Of a stretch of DNA of 64,000 nt, positions 19,322 to 27,947 are shown one piece after another. Positions within the stretch are counted from its first letter, which is position 1. Every line of letters starts with the position of its first letter. The DNA comes from Vulcanimicrobiia bacterium. GTDB lineage: Bacteria; Vulcanimicrobiota; Vulcanimicrobiia; Vulcanimicrobiales; Vulcanimicrobiaceae. The notes below the pieces were generated by a model, which had not been told where the DNA came from, made no database searches, and saw only the letters and a program-made list of their open reading frames with translations. Location: assembly GCA_025934645.1 (NCBI GenBank), contig JAICWY010000004.1:1-64000 (forward strand), given 5' to 3'. The position numbers and the translations under genes were made by a program.

Positions 19322-20332
19322 TTATCGCGGCCGCCGGCGTGCGCGCAGCAGCAACAACTGCCAGCGGCAGACCGCGGCGGCTGGATCGGCGGCGATCCGG
19401 CTTTGCACGCCTGCGTAAAACTCGTCCGCGACCGGGCCGCCGGCTTCCCCGAAGAGACACGGTTCGCTGAATGCACGGAAGAACGCGGTATACGATGCGG
19501 CAAACGCTTGCGCGTCGTGCGTGCGCTCGTACTCCGGCCAATAGGGGTCGTCCAGCACCTGAGGGATCGATTCCAGCAATTCCAACGATGACGACGCAGT
19601 AAACGGCGCTTCGAATTCCGCTCGCGTGCGGTAATACGTCGGAATCGCCATTGCGTCGTATCGATCGGCGCCGATACGGCGGCGGCGCACCATCGCGAGC
19701 AATTCCTCGTTCGCCACATTCATCAAGCCTTCGGCGCCCGCGAATCCCTTGTCATCGGCGCTGCTCGCCACGACGACCAATTCTGCCGCATTGCGCAATT
19801 CTGCGCTCCGCGCTTCCAGAAAAGTATTCCAATCCTGCGCAGCGCGCGCCCGGAACGCATCGCGGACTTCGCCTTGCGCGTAGGGCGACCAAATATGATT
19901 GGGAATCGCACACGGCACCGCGCTTAGCCAGTGCACGGCGATGGAATTCCAACCTAAGTGCAGCGTATCCGCCGGAAAAAGGCGGCCATAAAATGAACTG
20001 CCGGCGGCGTATGCATAGACATTCGTAGCGCCGCTCAGGTAGCTTAGCGGCGATGACTGGAGCAACTCGAAGAGCGCCGTAAAATCGTTGGAAGCGAGAT
20101 CGGTGTGGGTTATCGCAATCGTGAGATCGGCGCTGCGCGCGCGGACCGCGGCGATTGCGGCGCGCATCGGCAGCATAGAGTTCTTGCCTTGCGAGGATCC
20201 GAGATCCGCGATCTGCAGCGCCGGACCGTCCAACGGCACTTCGCGCGCGGCGCGCTCGAGCAGCGGAATACCGAGTTCGCTTGCGGATCCTTGAGGACGA
20301 GAATGGGCGTTATAGTAGCCGCCGCTCTCCAT
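19322..20332 (-). CDS. SABATH-family SAM-dependent carboxyl methyltransferase
   Basis: SABATH enzymes methylate carboxyl groups of small acids; the plant members make methyl salicylate, methyl jasmonate and related signals. The hallmarks are intact: the N-terminal GGYYNAHSRPQGSA acceptor region, the SAM loop IADLGSSQGKNS, THTDLASNDFTALF, and SFYGRLFPADTLHLGWNS followed by AVHWLS. The start chosen is the ATG at 20332 (336 residues), just ahead of the conserved N-terminus. Two earlier ATGs (20359, 20362) are possible. The gene overlaps the upstream membrane-protein gene. It is convergent with glmS, adjacent base to base. The substrate is unknown. Confidence 0.88.
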   Translation of the reverse strand: MESGGYYNAHSRPQGSASELGIPLLERAAREVPLDGPALQIADLGSSQGKNSMLPMRAAIAAVRARSADLTIAITHTDLASNDFTALFELLQSSPLSYLSGATNVYAYAAGSSFYGRLFPADTLHLGWNSIAVHWLSAVPCAIPNHIWSPYAQGEVRDAFRARAAQDWNTFLEARSAELRNAAELVVVASSADDKGFAGAEGLMNVANEELLAMVRRRRIGADRYDAMAIPTYYRTRAEFEAPFTASSSLELLESIPQVLDDPYWPEYERTHDAQAFAASYTAFFRAFSEPCLFGEAGGPVADEFYAGVQSRIAADPAAAVCRWQLLLLRARRRPR

Positions 20333-20726
20333 CTCGCTGTGGCGTGCGTCCGTCGTCATCATCGCTGCGTTCGCTGCCCCATTCGGATGCCATGCACGCC
20401 ATCAATGCGAGCTCGACCGCCGCATCGCACAGGTAGACCTTCGAGATACGCCCGCGTAGCGAATGAACCGTATCGATCGCCGTAAACGAAGCCGCTGAAA
20501 GCGCCGCCAGTGTAAGCGTTTCAGGCGATATCTTCCGCGTCCGCAGACCGGCTGCGATCGCCCCGCCGGAAGTCATCGCGAGCAGTCCCACCATCTGCAC
20601 GAGCCACCAGTCGGTTTTGGGGCCGGTTACCGCCTCGAACAGACGACGGCTCACGAACGGCGCCGCGCCCGTCGCGAGATAGTAGAGCGCTTGGAAGCAG
20701 AGGGCGGAGCGCCGTATGCCGGGCAT
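20310..20726 (-). CDS. Small integral membrane protein of unknown function
   Basis: A 138-residue protein with about three to four hydrophobic segments (for example FQALYYLATGAAPFVS, WLVQMVGLLAMTSGGAIAAGL and LTLAALSAASFTAI), ending in an acidic and basic tail. I do not recognise the family. The ATG at 20726 is preferred over a TTG at 20747. It overlaps the start of the SABATH methyltransferase by about 23 bp, so the two are probably translated together, which suggests a membrane partner or transporter for the methylated acid. That role is inference only. Confidence 0.65.
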   Translation of the reverse strand: MPGIRRSALCFQALYYLATGAAPFVSRRLFEAVTGPKTDWWLVQMVGLLAMTSGGAIAAGLRTRKISPETLTLAALSAASFTAIDTVHSLRGRISKVYLCDAAVELALMACMASEWGSERSDDDDGRTPQRDGERRLL

Positions 20727-20740
20727 ATTGTGTAGTACCC

Positions 20741-21043
20741 ATGGCAAGCAAGAAGCAAGTCGAAGAGGCGATCCGGGAACGCGAAGGCTTCCGCGTCGAG
20801 TTGGAGCTCCTCGAAGGGAAGAAGGCCGCGCTTCCGGCGTACGAGTGGAGCGTGATGGCGCCGCAGCGCTGGCACATCTCCGAATGGAAGAACGAGCGCC
20901 TGGAGCCGTACCGCATGCTCGTAAAAAGCGCGACGGTGTTTCGCGGCGACGGCAAACCGGTCGCGCGCGATATGCAGTTGGGCAATCTGCGCGACACGTA
21001 TTACGAGGCAGAGTGCGGGCCCGTTCGTACCGATCGAGATTGA
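20741..21043 (+). CDS. Conserved-looking small protein, unknown function
   Basis: A 100-residue soluble protein (MASKKQVEEAIREREG...) with a charged N-terminal helix and a beta-rich middle (WSVMAPQRWHISEWKNERL). It has no signal peptide or membrane helix. It is divergent from the small membrane protein with starts 15 bp apart and lies 44 bp upstream of rph. I do not recognise the family. The coding call rests on its codon pattern and clean fit between neighbours. Confidence 0.6.
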   Translation: MASKKQVEEAIREREGFRVELELLEGKKAALPAYEWSVMAPQRWHISEWKNERLEPYRMLVKSATVFRGDGKPVARDMQLGNLRDTYYEAECGPVRTDRD

Positions 21044-21087
21044 CGGTGGCGGGTGTCTTTGCGCGGCATGGCTAACCCTGGGCGGCG

Positions 21088-21840
21088 ATGACACGAAGCG
21101 ACGGACGGCGTCCCGACGAGCTGCGGCCCGTACACCTTGAACCCAACTATCTCAAATACGCTGAAGGCAGCGTGCTGATCAGCGTTGGCCATACGCGCGT
21201 GCTCTGTGCCGCGACCCTCGAAGAACGCGTTCCGCAATGGATGAAGGGGCGCGGGACGGGCTGGGTCACGGCGGAATACGCGATGCTGCCGCGCGCAACA
21301 CAAGAGCGCACGCAGCGGGAAGCCTCGAAGGGGCGTTTGGGCGGACGCACGCACGAAATTCAGCGCATCATCGGCCGCGCGCTGCGCGCCGTCACCGATA
21401 TGGCGAAGCTCGGCGAGCGAACCGTCTGGCTCGACTGCGACGTGCTGCAGGCCGACGGCGGAACGCGCACCGCCGCGGTAACCGGCGCATGGGTCGCGTT
21501 GGCCCTCGCGCTCATGCGGTCATTCGATCCGAAGGACGCGCGCAAGTGGCCTTTGACGGGCCAGATAGCCGCGACAAGCGTCGGCATCGTCGCCGGCATG
21601 CCGCTGCTGGATCTGGCCTACGACGAGGATAGTCGTGCCGAAGTGGATATGAACGTCTTTATGACCGATGCGGGAAAGTTCACCGAGCTGCAGGGCACGG
21701 CCGAAGCCACGCCGTTCAGCCGCTCGGAACTGGATTCGCTCCTGGGCCTGGCCGAGGGCGGAATCCGCACGCTGCTGGCCGCGCAGCGCTCCTTGCTCGA
21801 GCCGTTGGGGCTGCCGGCTGCAACATATGCCCGCCGCTGA
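21088..21840 (+). CDS. rph: Ribonuclease PH
   Basis: A phosphorolytic 3'-exonuclease that trims tRNA 3' ends, working as a hexamer. The 250-residue protein starts with [12 protein letters not shown] and carries [28 protein letters not shown] and [16 protein letters not shown]; the catalytic region is [21 protein letters not shown]. The ATG is 44 bp after the small upstream gene. The next gene overlaps its end by 14 bp. Confidence 0.97.
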   Translation: MTRSDGRRPDELRPVHLEPNYLKYAEGSVLISVGHTRVLCAATLEERVPQWMKGRGTGWVTAEYAMLPRATQERTQREASKGRLGGRTHEIQRIIGRALRAVTDMAKLGERTVWLDCDVLQADGGTRTAAVTGAWVALALALMRSFDPKDARKWPLTGQIAATSVGIVAGMPLLDLAYDEDSRAEVDMNVFMTDAGKFTELQGTAEATPFSRSELDSLLGLAEGGIRTLLAAQRSLLEPLGLPAATYARR

Positions 21841-22171
21841 CGACGCGCTGCGCGCGCTCGTCGCCAAAGTCGGGGCGTTTTATATCACCGATAAAGCAAT
21901 GAAGCAGGCGCAGCAGCAGATCGAAACGGCGCTGGCTGCGGGCGAACCGGACGAACGGGCGCGCGATACGTATTTGCAAGCCGTGCGCCGGTATTTTAGC
22001 GGCTTCGAGCGCGAAGCACGCGGACATTTACGCGACGTGGACAAGTGTTTGGAAAACGCCAACCAAGTCGTGTTCAATCTTACGGCCGAACGCGGCGTCG
22101 CGGTGAGACGCATCGAAGCGACGCAATCGGTGCTCGAGGATTTGGATCGTGTCGGTTCGCAGCGAATCTGA
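21827..22171 (+). CDS. Unknown helical protein between rph and mlaE
   Basis: A 114-residue, strongly helical, charged protein with no membrane segment. The ATG at 21827 gives [16 protein letters not shown] and overlaps rph by 14 bp; its end overlaps mlaE by 23 bp. This tight packing suggests co-translation with the Mla genes. The sequence resembles no family I can name. Confidence 0.6.
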   Translation: MPAADDALRALVAKVGAFYITDKAMKQAQQQIETALAAGEPDERARDTYLQAVRRYFSGFEREARGHLRDVDKCLENANQVVFNLTAERGVAVRRIEATQSVLEDLDRVGSQRI

Positions 22172-22985
22172 AGGCCCGAATATTGAGGCCGCGGTCGAGC
22201 GCGCGAGCGTGGGCGCCCTAGAGGGCGTCGGCCGCAAAGTTAATTCATTCTTCGAGTACATCGGCGGCGTCACGGCGCTGGGCGGCGAGGCCGCGCTGAC
22301 GATTTTCCGGCTGCGCATCCGGTTCTCCGAAACGGTGAACCAGTGCTTCTTGCTGGGCTATCAGTCGCTCATCATCGTCTTGCTCACCTCGCTGTTCACC
22401 GGCATGGTCTTCTCGCTGGAATCCGCCGTCCAAGCGGTGCAGTACGGTTTCGGCAGTTTCGTCGGCGGCATCGTTTCGTACACGAACGTGCGCGAACTTG
22501 GCCCTATGCTCACGGCCGTCGTCGTCGCGGGGCGCGTCTGCGCCGCGATTGCCGCGGAACTGGGATCGATGGTCGTCACCGAGCAGATCGAGGCGCTGCA
22601 GTCGCTCGGCCTTGCACCCGTGCGTTTTCTAGTCGTGCCGCGCATGCTCTCATTAATGATCATGCTGCCGCTGCTCACCGTCTTCGCCGATGTGATCGGC
22701 GTCATGGGCGGCCAGTGGATCGCGCATGCGCAAGCGCACATCAGCTACGACGACTTCATGTCGTCCGCGCGCCAAACCATCGGCTTTGAAGACGTGGTGA
22801 AGGGCCTCTTCAAATCGGTGATCTTCGGCATCATCATCGCGCTCGTCGGATCCTACCAAGGACTCACGACGCGCGGCGGCGCCGCCGGTGTCGGCAAATC
22901 TACCACCAGCGCGGTCGTGATCTGCATCATCATGATCTTCATCCTGAACTTCATCATGTCTTACTTCCTGTACGGAGGCGGTTGA
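22149..22985 (+). CDS. mlaE: MlaE-type ABC transporter permease (MCE lipid transport)
   Basis: The inner-membrane permease of the Mla phospholipid transporter. 278 residues with about five to six membrane helices and the family core: GMVFSLESAVQAVQYG, ELGPMLTAVVVAGRVCAAIAAELGSM, VTEQIEALQSLG and LVGSYQGLTTRGGAAGVG. GTG start at 22149. Its TGA overlaps the mlaF ATG by 1 nt. The order mlaE-mlaF-mlaD without mlaB, mlaC or mlaA in the window suggests a reduced transporter. Confidence 0.95.
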   Translation: MSVRSESEGPNIEAAVERASVGALEGVGRKVNSFFEYIGGVTALGGEAALTIFRLRIRFSETVNQCFLLGYQSLIIVLLTSLFTGMVFSLESAVQAVQYGFGSFVGGIVSYTNVRELGPMLTAVVVAGRVCAAIAAELGSMVVTEQIEALQSLGLAPVRFLVVPRMLSLMIMLPLLTVFADVIGVMGGQWIAHAQAHISYDDFMSSARQTIGFEDVVKGLFKSVIFGIIIALVGSYQGLTTRGGAAGVGKSTTSAVVICIIMIFILNFIMSYFLYGGG

Positions 22986-23740
22986 TGGCCAATGTCATCG
23001 CGCGCCTCGACGACGTCACGCTCAGTTACGGCGATCGCGTCGTGCTCAAGAAGTGCAGCTTGGATGTGGTGGAGGGAGCGATCACCTGCATCATCGGTAT
23101 GTCCGGCGCGGGTAAATCGACGATTCTGCGCCTGCTCGACGGCTTACGCAAACCGGATGTCGGTCACGTGTACGTGCGCGGCCACGACATCTGCCACATG
23201 CGCGAGAGCGAGCTCATCGAGATGCGCACGAAGATCGGCTTCGCATTCCAGTTCGCGGCGCTCTTCGACAGCATGACGGTGGGCGACAACATCTCCCTCC
23301 CGCTGCGCGAGCACACTTCGCTGAGCGAAGACGAGATTCGAGAGATCGTGGTGCATACGCTGGACTCAGTCGGGCTCGCGCACACGTACGACAATATGCC
23401 CAGCGAGCTCTCGGGCGGCATGCTCAAACGAGCCGGCTTCGCGCGCGCCGTGGTCACGAACCCGGACCTGGTGCTTTACGATGAACCGACGACGGGCCTT
23501 GATCCGATCGTCACGCATCTGCTTACCGACACGATCAAGCGGCTGCGCCAGCAGCTCAGTGCGACCGCCGTCGTGATCTCGCACGACCTGCAATCGATTT
23601 ATATGATGGCGGACTATGTCGCCATGCTTTTCGAGGGCGCCGTCATCGAATACGGAACGGTAGAAGAGGTGCAGCGTTCGATGAATCCGATCGTGCAGCA
23701 GTTCTTGCAGGGTTCCGAGGTGGGGCCGATCCCCCTGTGA
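22985..23740 (+). CDS. mlaF: MlaF-type ABC transporter ATPase
   Basis: The ATPase that powers MlaE. The 251-residue chain has Walker A MSGAGKST, a Q-loop in GFAFQFAALFDSMTV (the GxxFQ...ALFDS form typical of MlaF), signature LSGGMLKRAGFARA, Walker B LVLYDEPTTGLDPI and the switch histidine in VISHDL. The ATG at 22985 overlaps the mlaE stop. A 36 bp gap leads to mlaD. Confidence 0.96.
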   Translation: MANVIARLDDVTLSYGDRVVLKKCSLDVVEGAITCIIGMSGAGKSTILRLLDGLRKPDVGHVYVRGHDICHMRESELIEMRTKIGFAFQFAALFDSMTVGDNISLPLREHTSLSEDEIREIVVHTLDSVGLAHTYDNMPSELSGGMLKRAGFARAVVTNPDLVLYDEPTTGLDPIVTHLLTDTIKRLRQQLSATAVVISHDLQSIYMMADYVAMLFEGAVIEYGTVEEVQRSMNPIVQQFLQGSEVGPIPL

Positions 23741-23776
23741 GCGGGCAAACGAGCGGGATAAGGGAATAAGGAGGCG

Positions 23777-25327
23777 ATGTCCAGACAAGCGCAGCTGGGT
23801 CTGTTTGCCGTAGTGGCCTTAGTGCTGCTCTTCGGCATTTTCTACGTGATCACGGATTTCGGAACGCGCCACAGCGGTTACCGCATCGGCGTGCATTTCG
23901 CCTCGGCAGCCGGCTTGCCCACGGGCGCGCAAGTCTTTTTCAGCGGCGTCACCGTCGGCACCGTCGACCAGGTGCAGCTGCTGCCGGACAACAGCGTAGA
24001 TGTTATTCTCGCGATCCAAAACAACATCGGCATTCCGAAGAATTCCAAGTTCCTGATTCAAGCGCCGCTAACCGGAACGCCGAACATGGTTGTGGTGCCG
24101 CCGGTGCCAAGACCGCTGCCGGTCGGCTATACGGCAACGCCGTTGCCCGAGGAAGCGCTGCTGCCGAAAAAGGTGATGCCAATCGATCAGCAGCCGATCG
24201 GCGCTGCCAGTCCGTCGATTGCGGACCTGCTGCAGCAAGGTCAAGGTGAAGTCCGGCGTCTGGATTCGATGCTGGCCACGCTCGAAGATCGCGAGCCCAA
24301 GCTGCTCAACACGCTGCAAACCGCGCTCGAGAACGTCGATACCATGACGACGCAGCTCAGAGGAACGGTCGCGGATCTATCAGGCACGCTCGACACCACG
24401 ATGCAGAGCGCGGGCAACAACATCGTGAGCATGACCTCGACCCTGAACAACACGCTCAGCCGCAACCAGTATAAGATCGACAGCATGCTCACGTCGCTCG
24501 ATCGGACGGCGGTCGCGCTCAACAAGTCGATGGATTCGCTGCAGAGCCTTGCCGGCGATCCGCGCCTGAAGAACAACCTGATCGCGACGACATCAAACGT
24601 GCGCGATCTCACGCAGAACGTCGCCGGCCTGACCGGCGATCTGCGCTCGATTACCGGCAATCCGCAAACGCAAGTGCAGCTGCGTGACACCGTTGCCAAT
24701 TTGGATGCGACGATGCAGAAGGCCGACTCGCTTTTAGGCACGCTGGGCGGAAAGAGCCGCGTTTACGGCGTCGACGCCGGCGCCACACCTTATCCCGTGC
24801 CGGCAGCCGCGGCGCCCACGCTGGCACCGGGCACGCAAACGCCGTCGCCGGGCGGCGCGAGTCAGCTCAAAGGCGGCCTCGCCCATCTGGCGAGCAATCT
24901 GGTGCAAGTACAAGCACGTATCGGCTACTTGAGCGCGCAGACCGTTGCGGGACCCAATCCGTTGCTCACGCAAGACCGCGGACCGCAAGCCGATATCAAT
25001 GCGCTGGTTTTGCCGCACGGCAGCTTCAGCGCCATGGTCGGCATCAACGACATCGGCGCCAAGAGCACGTACAACGCCATGGGCTTCAAAAACTTCGGAA
25101 GCGTCGCGCGGGTGGGCGGCGGCGTGCTGTACTCGCAGATCGGCGTGCTGGGTTCGTACAATCCGGGCCTTCTTGGAGCCGAAGCGCGTATCTATAATCT
25201 ACGGCGTCCTACGTTCGATCTGTACGGCAACGTCAACATCGCGCAGTGGGCCAAGCTGTTCTTCGGTGAGCGCGATGCGACGAGATCGGACCGCCGCTCG
25301 GTTTTTGGATTGCAGTTGCAGTTCTAA
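23777..25327 (+). CDS. mlaD: MlaD-type MCE protein with a C-terminal barrel-like extension
   Basis: MCE proteins form hexameric rings that carry lipids across the periplasm. This 516-residue protein is about three times the length of E. coli MlaD. In order: one membrane anchor at about residues 7-27; one MCE domain at about 33-115 (FSGVTVGTVDQVQL, LTGTPNMVVVPP); a long Thr/Ser/Leu-rich helical stretch at about 150-330; a Pro/Ala linker at about 340-365; then about 150 residues of alternating strands rich in Gly and aromatics. The chain ends in GLQLQF, a terminal phenylalanine like an outer-membrane barrel signal. Veillonella MlaD is reported to have such a barrel and to bridge the envelope. 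SD GGAGG precedes the ATG. Confidence 0.9.
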   Translation: MSRQAQLGLFAVVALVLLFGIFYVITDFGTRHSGYRIGVHFASAAGLPTGAQVFFSGVTVGTVDQVQLLPDNSVDVILAIQNNIGIPKNSKFLIQAPLTGTPNMVVVPPVPRPLPVGYTATPLPEEALLPKKVMPIDQQPIGAASPSIADLLQQGQGEVRRLDSMLATLEDREPKLLNTLQTALENVDTMTTQLRGTVADLSGTLDTTMQSAGNNIVSMTSTLNNTLSRNQYKIDSMLTSLDRTAVALNKSMDSLQSLAGDPRLKNNLIATTSNVRDLTQNVAGLTGDLRSITGNPQTQVQLRDTVANLDATMQKADSLLGTLGGKSRVYGVDAGATPYPVPAAAAPTLAPGTQTPSPGGASQLKGGLAHLASNLVQVQARIGYLSAQTVAGPNPLLTQDRGPQADINALVLPHGSFSAMVGINDIGAKSTYNAMGFKNFGSVARVGGGVLYSQIGVLGSYNPGLLGAEARIYNLRRPTFDLYGNVNIAQWAKLFFGERDATRSDRRSVFGLQLQF

Positions 25328-26256
25328 TGGATCAGAGCAAGATGCGGGTGGGCATTATCGGCTCCGGCGCCATGGGCACGCTGTTCGGCTATCATTTGGC
25401 CGGCCAGTGCGAAGTAACCATGCTGGACCGCAATCCGGACGTGCTGCAGGGCATCGAACGTGCCGGGGGGCTCTCGGTGAACGATGCCCCGCCCCGGCCC
25501 GTGCGCATGGGCTCGCGATCGCGCGATCTCTTCGGATCGAACATCGTCTTTCTGTTTGTGAAGGCCGTCGATACGCTGCGCGCGCTCCGGCCCTTCGCGG
25601 GTGAGCTGAGTCCCTCGACGCCCATCGTTTCACTGCAGAACGGCGTCGGCAACGAGGACGCAATTAAAACGGCGCTCGGGGGCGCGGTTCCCGTCGTGCT
25701 CGGCATCACGACTGAGTCCTCGCTCACCGTATCCGCCGGCCGGGTTCGCAGTTCGGAAGAAGGCAACACGATCATCGGGTCGGGAGGTGCATCGCCTGCC
25801 ACCTCGCGCAGCGTCGCCGAACTCCTTACGCAAAGCGGCATGCGCGCGGCGGTCGTGTACGATATCCGTCCGCACCTGTGGGGCAAGCTGGTCGCCAACG
25901 CCGCGATTAATGCGGTGAGCGCGATTTTGGACTGCAACGCCGGAGATATTTTGACCGATCCGAACGCGGCGCGCCTGGCCGAAGCGCTGGCTGAAGAAGC
26001 GGCAGAAGTGGCCTCGTCACTCAAGATCAATCTTCCGTTCGCCAATCCTTGGCAATACGTGACGGAAGTGATCGCGCTCGGCGCGGACAGCAAAAGCTCG
26101 ATGGCTTTCGATCTGGAATCCGGACATCCGAGCGAGATCGATCACATCAACGGCGCGGTCTGCGCCGCCGGCCGGCGCGCGGGCGTACCGACGCCCTACA
26201 ACGACTCGATGGTGCGCATCATCAAAGCCAAGGAATCGCTGCGCCAGCGGCGCTAA
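25327..26256 (+). CDS. panE: 2-dehydropantoate 2-reductase (ApbA/PanE family)
   Basis: Reduces ketopantoate to pantoate with NADPH in vitamin B5 synthesis. The 309-residue chain has the N-terminal NADPH loop IIGSGAMGTLFG, then VKAVDT and SLQNGVGNE. The C-terminal catalytic half carries LWGKLVANAAINAVSAI (lysine and asparagine of the active site) and ending SEIDHINGAVCAAGRRAGVPTPYN. Some members reduce other keto acids, so the symbol is likely but not certain. Its ATG overlaps the mlaD stop by 1 nt; its end overlaps the next, convergent gene by 4 nt. Confidence 0.88.
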   Translation: MDQSKMRVGIIGSGAMGTLFGYHLAGQCEVTMLDRNPDVLQGIERAGGLSVNDAPPRPVRMGSRSRDLFGSNIVFLFVKAVDTLRALRPFAGELSPSTPIVSLQNGVGNEDAIKTALGGAVPVVLGITTESSLTVSAGRVRSSEEGNTIIGSGGASPATSRSVAELLTQSGMRAAVVYDIRPHLWGKLVANAAINAVSAILDCNAGDILTDPNAARLAEALAEEAAEVASSLKINLPFANPWQYVTEVIALGADSKSSMAFDLESGHPSEIDHINGAVCAAGRRAGVPTPYNDSMVRIIKAKESLRQRR

Positions 26257-27014
26257 TCACGCACGCCGTCGCGCGGCCAAAACCCATAGATCGCGCGGCC
26301 CGGCTCCAAATCCCAGAACCGCGTAAGATTATCGCCCACGCCATACACGACGGCAAAGGGCACGTCGCGCGAAAGAATCGCGCGCACCAGGCGCTCGAAA
26401 TCGCGCTGCGACATCCACGTCGCCGCGTAGCGTTTGAACTTCTGCTCGTCGGTCAATCCGAGCCAGCCGCTGGACTCGCGCACGCTGGGATCTTTCGGAT
26501 CGTCGGCTTCCGTAATGGACCCGATGCGCACGCACGCGACCTGCATGCCGTACTTATCGCTGTAATAGCGCCCGAGTGTTTCGCCGAACGCCTTCCACAC
26601 ACCGTATAGGCCGTCGGGCCGGTACGGCTGCTGCGTGTCGATCACCACGCCGGCCCCCACTTCGTAGATGCCGGGCGCGGCCATGACTTCGTGCATTCCG
26701 ATGCAGTGATTGGAGCTCGCGAACACGATCCGTTTTACGCCGCAGCGGCGCGCGGCTTCGAAAGCGTTATACGTTCCGCCGATATTCGTGCCGTACGTGC
26801 TCTCCCAATCCGCGTCTACTGCTACGACGCCCGCGAGATGAATGACCGTTTCGCATCCTTCAAAGGCGCGCGTAAGCGCGTCGATATCGCGCACGTCGGC
26901 GTTCACGTCCGCATCGCGCAAATCGATTTTTACAACCTGGTGGTCCCGGGCGAGTCCAGCGCACAGGAGCGAGCCGATCGTGCCGTTCGAACCGGTTACC
27001 GCAATTTTTGACAT
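26253..27014 (-). CDS. NAD-dependent SDR, uronate-dehydrogenase-like
   Basis: A 253-residue extended SDR. TGSNGTIG binds NAD near the start. FASSNHCIGMHE and the catalytic YGVWK motif followed by AFGETLGRYYSDKYG and RIGS closely follow bacterial uronate dehydrogenases, which oxidise glucuronate or galacturonate to lactones. The call is by motif resemblance; substrate unproven. It is convergent with panE and divergent from the AIM24 gene, with starts about 28 bp apart. Confidence 0.78.
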   Translation of the reverse strand: MSKIAVTGSNGTIGSLLCAGLARDHQVVKIDLRDADVNADVRDIDALTRAFEGCETVIHLAGVVAVDADWESTYGTNIGGTYNAFEAARRCGVKRIVFASSNHCIGMHEVMAAPGIYEVGAGVVIDTQQPYRPDGLYGVWKAFGETLGRYYSDKYGMQVACVRIGSITEADDPKDPSVRESSGWLGLTDEQKFKRYAATWMSQRDFERLVRAILSRDVPFAVVYGVGDNLTRFWDLEPGRAIYGFWPRDGVRD

Positions 27015-27042
27015 GAAGCGGGTCTTCGACTACGCTACGGGC

Positions 27043-27933
27043 ATGAACTGTCCGTCTTGCCAAGCCGCTCTGCCGGACCGGGCGCGGTTCTGTCCGAATT
27101 GCGGCGCGGCCGCCGGCCAACAAACCACTGTGGGCAGCTACACCGAGCCGCAGCCCGAGATCGACAATCCTAAGGAACCCATCACGCTGGGCGACATGAC
27201 GATCCGCGTCGAGGGCGAGCTCGTCCCGGTTGTAGACGTGGAGCTCGGGCGCCAGCTGAACGTCTATTTCGAGCACCACATTCTGCTTTGGAAGCAACCC
27301 GATGTGACGCTCGGGTTCATGAGCATTCAGAACGCGGCAAAACGTTTCTTCGCAGGCTTGCAAATCTTTATTTCGACGGCGCGAGGTCCCGGCAACGTGT
27401 CGTTTTCGCGCGAAGCGCCCGGACAGATCGTCGCGCTGCGATTGCAGCCTGGACAAGCGGTGGACGTGCGCGAGCATCAATTTCTGCTCGCAACCGCAAA
27501 CGTGGATTATAATTTTTACTGGCAGCAAGGTTTGGCAAACGTTCTTTTCGCGCGCACAGGCCTGTTCATCGACCGTTTCACCGGAACGAATTCCGAAGGA
27601 CTCGTGCTGCTGCACGGCTACGGAAACGTCTTCGAGAAAACGCTCGGACCGGGCGAGATGCTCGACGTCGAGCCGGGCGGGTGGCTTTGGAAAGACGCGA
27701 ACGTGCGCATGGACACGGTTTCCGTGTTGCAGTCGGGCGGCGGCGGCTTGATGGGCGCACTCGGCGCATTCGTCGGCGGCGCGGCGCTCACGCTCAACCG
27801 GTTCTACGGCCCCGGACGTGTCGGCATTCAATCCATGACATACCACGAGCCGCAACTCGAAGGCGCCGCGCAAGCGGGCGGTTCGAGCAACATCGGGAAC
27901 GTGATCAATTCATTTTTCAACCCGCGGCAGTAA
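27043..27933 (+). CDS. AIM24-family protein with N-terminal zinc ribbon
   Basis: A 296-residue protein that begins with a zinc ribbon (CPSCQAALPDRARFCPNCG: two CxxC pairs) and a short linker. The rest is an AIM24/DUF124 beta-sandwich domain with GPGNVSFSREAPGQIVALRLQPG and LFIDRFTGTNSEGLVLLHGYGNVF. AIM24 proteins are linked to membrane or mitochondrial inner-membrane organisation, but their bacterial role is poorly known. It has glycine-rich hydrophobic sequence near the C-terminus (GGGLMGALGAFVGGAAL). Start choice: ATG 27043 immediately before the ribbon; 27013 is an alternative. Confidence 0.82.
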   Translation: MNCPSCQAALPDRARFCPNCGAAAGQQTTVGSYTEPQPEIDNPKEPITLGDMTIRVEGELVPVVDVELGRQLNVYFEHHILLWKQPDVTLGFMSIQNAAKRFFAGLQIFISTARGPGNVSFSREAPGQIVALRLQPGQAVDVREHQFLLATANVDYNFYWQQGLANVLFARTGLFIDRFTGTNSEGLVLLHGYGNVFEKTLGPGEMLDVEPGGWLWKDANVRMDTVSVLQSGGGGLMGALGAFVGGAALTLNRFYGPGRVGIQSMTYHEPQLEGAAQAGGSSNIGNVINSFFNPRQ

Positions 27934-27947
27934 CCGCCGGGCACAGC

